From positions 1,736,001 through 1,800,000 of the forward strand of contig JADJIS010000003.1 of the NCBI GenBank assembly GCA_016706865.1: a stretch of DNA of 64,000 nt. Reading direction: 5' to 3'. The position numbers and the translations under genes are program-made. This document shows positions 61,677 to 64,000 of this stretch, one piece after another (position 1 is the stretch's first letter; every line of letters starts with the position of its first letter). Origin of the DNA: Bacteroidota bacterium (GTDB lineage: Bacteria > Bacteroidota > Bacteroidia > Chitinophagales > BACL12). The notes below the pieces were generated by a model. That model had not been told where the DNA came from. It searched no databases and worked only from the letters and a program-made list of their open reading frames with translations.

Positions 61677-62672
61677 ATGCCAAAAAAGATTCTGGTCATT
61701 CGTTTCAGTTCTATTGGAGATATCGTGCTCACAACTCCTGTGATCAGATGTCTGAAACAACAATTACCAGATGCTGAGATACATTTTGCAACTAAAAAAC
61801 AGTACGTTTCTGTTTTAGAAGCAAATCCTTATATCAGCAAAATACATGTTTTTGAGGATAAAAAATTACCAACTTTGGTACAACAACTTTCGGATGAAAA
61901 ATTTGATCTTCTTATTGATCTGCATAACAATTTGCGCAGCTTTTTAATTCGTTCAAATCTCAATATCGAAAACAGGCGTTTTAATAAAATTAATTTTCAG
62001 AAATGGTTAATGGTAAATTTTAAAATTAATATTCTTCCTGAAAAACATATTGTTGACCGGTATTTAGAATGTGTAAAGGATCACGGAGTTATAAATGATG
62101 GGAAAGGATTGGATCATTTTATTCCTCAAAAAGATTTGGTTGATATAACTTCCCTTCCGCCTCAATTTAAAAATGGATATTATGCTTTTGTGATTGGTGC
62201 TATGCATTTTACAAAAAAATTACCTCTTGAAAAAGCAATTGCACTTTGTGCCGAATTATCCAAACCAATTGTATTGATCGGCGGAAAAGAGGATATAGAA
62301 AAAGGAGAGAAGATTGCAGCAAGTAACCCGAATAAAATTTTTAATGCCTGCGGGAAATTTAATATTAATCAATCCGCTTCCATTATCGAACAATCATTAT
62401 TAGTAATCGCACACGATACCGGAATGATGCATATTGCAGCAGCATTAAAAAAGGATATTATTTCTATTTGGGGAAACACCATTCCCGAATTTGGAATGTA
62501 TCCATATTTTGGAAATAATAACGATTTAAAATCACAGCGGAATTACCACAAAATAATGGAGGTAACTTCACTCTCTTGTCGCCCATGTTCAAAAATAGGA
62601 TTTGACGCCTGCCCCAAGGGTCACTTCAACTGTATGTATCAAATTGACCTCAGCACTCTCAAAAGCCTTTGA
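61677..62672 (+). CDS. Family 9 glycosyltransferase (heptosyltransferase-like)
   Basis: A 331-residue GT-B enzyme from the ATG at 61677 (MPKKILVIRFSSIGDIVLTTPVIRCLK). The frame runs 16 codons further upstream, but that part overlaps miaE and the family always begins at the KILVIRxxSIGDxxxxxP motif. C-terminal nucleotide-sugar site: VLIGGKEDIEKGEKI, HDTGMMHIAAALKKDIISIWG (the H-D-T/S-G-M-M-H motif). GT9 enzymes add heptose or another sugar to the LPS core at the cytoplasmic face. Sugar identity is not deducible. Confidence 0.88.
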   Translation: MPKKILVIRFSSIGDIVLTTPVIRCLKQQLPDAEIHFATKKQYVSVLEANPYISKIHVFEDKKLPTLVQQLSDEKFDLLIDLHNNLRSFLIRSNLNIENRRFNKINFQKWLMVNFKINILPEKHIVDRYLECVKDHGVINDGKGLDHFIPQKDLVDITSLPPQFKNGYYAFVIGAMHFTKKLPLEKAIALCAELSKPIVLIGGKEDIEKGEKIAASNPNKIFNACGKFNINQSASIIEQSLLVIAHDTGMMHIAAALKKDIISIWGNTIPEFGMYPYFGNNNDLKSQRNYHKIMEVTSLSCRPCSKIGFDACPKGHFNCMYQIDLSTLKSL

Positions 62673-62723
62673 TATTGCGGTTTATTACACTAAATGCTGC
62701 AAGAGAATTTCAAGGATATTGCT

Positions 62724-62731
62724 TAACTTTG
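62724..62731 (+). promoter_or_regulatory. -7 box (TAACTTTG) of purB
   Basis: Perfect TAnnTTTG 20 bp before the purB ATG. Confidence 0.55.
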
Positions 62732-62751
62732 CATCCTAACTTTTTAAGCTC

Positions 62752-64000
62752 ATGGACGAAAATGCTTTGTTGAACATATCACCAATTGACGGAAGATACC
62801 ACTCAAAAGTATCAGAATTATCCGATTATTTTTCTGAATATGCACTGATCAAATTCAGAATTTATGTGGAGATAGAATATTTTATTGCCCTTACCGAATT
62901 ACCCATAACACAATTAAAAGATTTCGACAGCGACAACAGAGCTAAATTAAGAAAAATTTATAAAAAATTTAATATTGACGAATGTAAATTGATAAAAGAT
63001 CATGAGAATAAGATCAACCACGATGTAAAAGCCGTGGAATATTATTTAAAAGATAAATTCGAAGATCTTGGATTTGGAAAGTGGAAGGAATTTATTCATT
63101 TTGGATTAACATCACAGGATATAAATAATACAGCGATACCAATTTCTTTTCGCGATTCACTGATAGATGTTTATGCGCCACTTTTAGAGGATCTTATTAA
63201 TATGCTCAGTGAAATGGCAATTGCCTGGACCAAAATTCCTATGCTTGCAAGAACACATGGTCAACCGGCATCACCAACAATGTTGGGAAAAGAAATAAGA
63301 GTATTTATTGAGCGTTTGAGCAAACAAAGAAATGTTTTTAATTCTATTCCCTTCAGTGCGAAATTTGGCGGAGCAACCGGAAATTTTAATGCTCATTTTG
63401 TTGCCTATCCCGATATTGACTGGATATTATTTGCCGATGAATTTGTTTCTGCACGTTTAGGTTTGGAGAGATGCCGATATACAACTCAGGTTGAACACTA
63501 TGATAATTTAGCAGCGGCATTCGACGGATTAAAACGAATAAATACTATCTTGATCGATATGTGTCGCGATTTCTGGACTTATATTTCCATGGATTATTTT
63601 AAACAGAAAATAAATAAAGATGAAGTGGGAAGTTCTGCAATGCCTCATAAAGTAAATCCAATTGATTTCGAAAATGCAGAAGGAAATCTCGGCATTGCAA
63701 ACGCGTTATTTGAACATTTATCAGCAAAATTACCCATCTCCCGTTTACAACGCGACCTCACCGATTCAACGGTATTAAGAAATATCGGAGTTCCAATTGC
63801 GCATTCGGTTATAGCTTTTAAATCCTTATTAAAGGGTTTGAAAAAAATGCAGGTGAACGAACAAAAGATACATGAAGACCTCGACAATAACTGGGCTGTA
63901 ATTTCCGAAGCAATACAAACTATTTTGCGCCGCGAAGGATATCCTCAACCTTACGAAGCACTCAAAGTTTTAACCCGTAACGGAGAAAAGATCACCAAAG
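62752..64000 (+). CDS. purB: Adenylosuccinate lyase PurB (3' end beyond window)
   Basis: 416 codons are present with no stop, so the gene is cut by the window edge; about 40 residues are probably missing. It catalyses two steps of purine synthesis, SAICAR to AICAR and adenylosuccinate to AMP. It begins MDENALLNISPIDGRYHSKV. It has EFIHFGLTSQDINNTA (catalytic His region), MLARTHGQPASPTMLGKE and the fumarase/lyase signature SSAMPHKVNPIDFENAEGN, the mobile loop with the catalytic Ser. This is the long (E. coli-like) PurB class. Confidence 0.96.
   Translation, partial: MDENALLNISPIDGRYHSKVSELSDYFSEYALIKFRIYVEIEYFIALTELPITQLKDFDSDNRAKLRKIYKKFNIDECKLIKDHENKINHDVKAVEYYLKDKFEDLGFGKWKEFIHFGLTSQDINNTAIPISFRDSLIDVYAPLLEDLINMLSEMAIAWTKIPMLARTHGQPASPTMLGKEIRVFIERLSKQRNVFNSIPFSAKFGGATGNFNAHFVAYPDIDWILFADEFVSARLGLERCRYTTQVEHYDNLAAAFDGLKRINTILIDMCRDFWTYISMDYFKQKINKDEVGSSAMPHKVNPIDFENAEGNLGIANALFEHLSAKLPISRLQRDLTDSTVLRNIGVPIAHSVIAFKSLLKGLKKMQVNEQKIHEDLDNNWAVISEAIQTILRREGYPQPYEALKVLTRNGEKITK

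Noticed and set aside
61652..61732. Longer miaE and glycosyltransferase starts that overlap each other
   Set aside because: Both family alignments begin at the internal ATGs, leaving a 25-bp divergent promoter gap.

Overview
The window looks like a chromosome segment from an AT-rich member of the Bacteroidota, probably of the Chitinophagales/Saprospirales type. The order is inference; the phylum is well supported. Evidence for the phylum: at least six large secreted proteins end in a type IX secretion (T9SS) type-A sorting domain with the FPNP-type motif. There are two TonB-dependent receptors with a carboxypeptidase-regulatory-like N-terminus. Many genes carry the Bacteroidota -7 promoter box TAnnTTTG, and the rpsO promoter is a textbook TTTG-N19-TAnnTTTG. 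Ribosome binding sites are weak.

Layout. 1-6.0 kb: a truncated M1 metallopeptidase with sorting domain, a 3-hydroxyacyl-CoA dehydrogenase, an amidinotransferase-fold hydrolase, then bioD-bioA. 6.0-10.5 kb: a structured non-coding stretch, enoyl-CoA hydratase, TonB receptor, small lipoprotein. 10.5-19.5 kb: a repeat array, valS, an AlaDH/PNT-type dehydrogenase, ECF sigma factor overlapping a GT2 glycosyltransferase, tgt, an LptF/G permease. 19.5-28.2 kb: dnaB, a YitT transporter, an acyl-CoA dehydrogenase (glutaryl-CoA type) behind a DEAD-box helicase, a serine hydrolase, a SET-domain protein. 28.2-51 kb: an accessory, surface-oriented region with T9SS cargo, two tandem pairs of paralogues, an intradiol-dioxygenase-like secreted protein, an eight-repeat adhesin-like protein, Hsp20, a sulfotransferase and a second TonB receptor. 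51-64 kb: housekeeping genes (trhO, metK, rpoD, pnp, rpsO, accD, class I aldolase, tRNA-Gln, miaE, a GT9 glycosyltransferase, and purB running off the end).

Functional threads: three fatty-acid/acyl-CoA degradation enzymes, plus accD and biotin synthesis on the anabolic side; tRNA modification (tgt, trhO, miaE); and exported cargo that needs a T9SS not encoded here.

The most unusual content is intergenic. Nearly every gap longer than 200 bp holds degenerate short-phrase repeats such as CAGTGGGCAG, GGACACGGGA, GACTGY, GGGTTCT and ATGAGTAATGAGT. Several abut a stop codon and read in a fixed orientation relative to that gene. About a dozen copies of a conserved 20-bp 'head' (consensus CACCAATGTTACAAACTGCC) precede such phrase 'tails', and some loci are tandem arrays of about 150-bp units. 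No CRISPR array, insertion sequence, prophage or recognisable defence system was seen.
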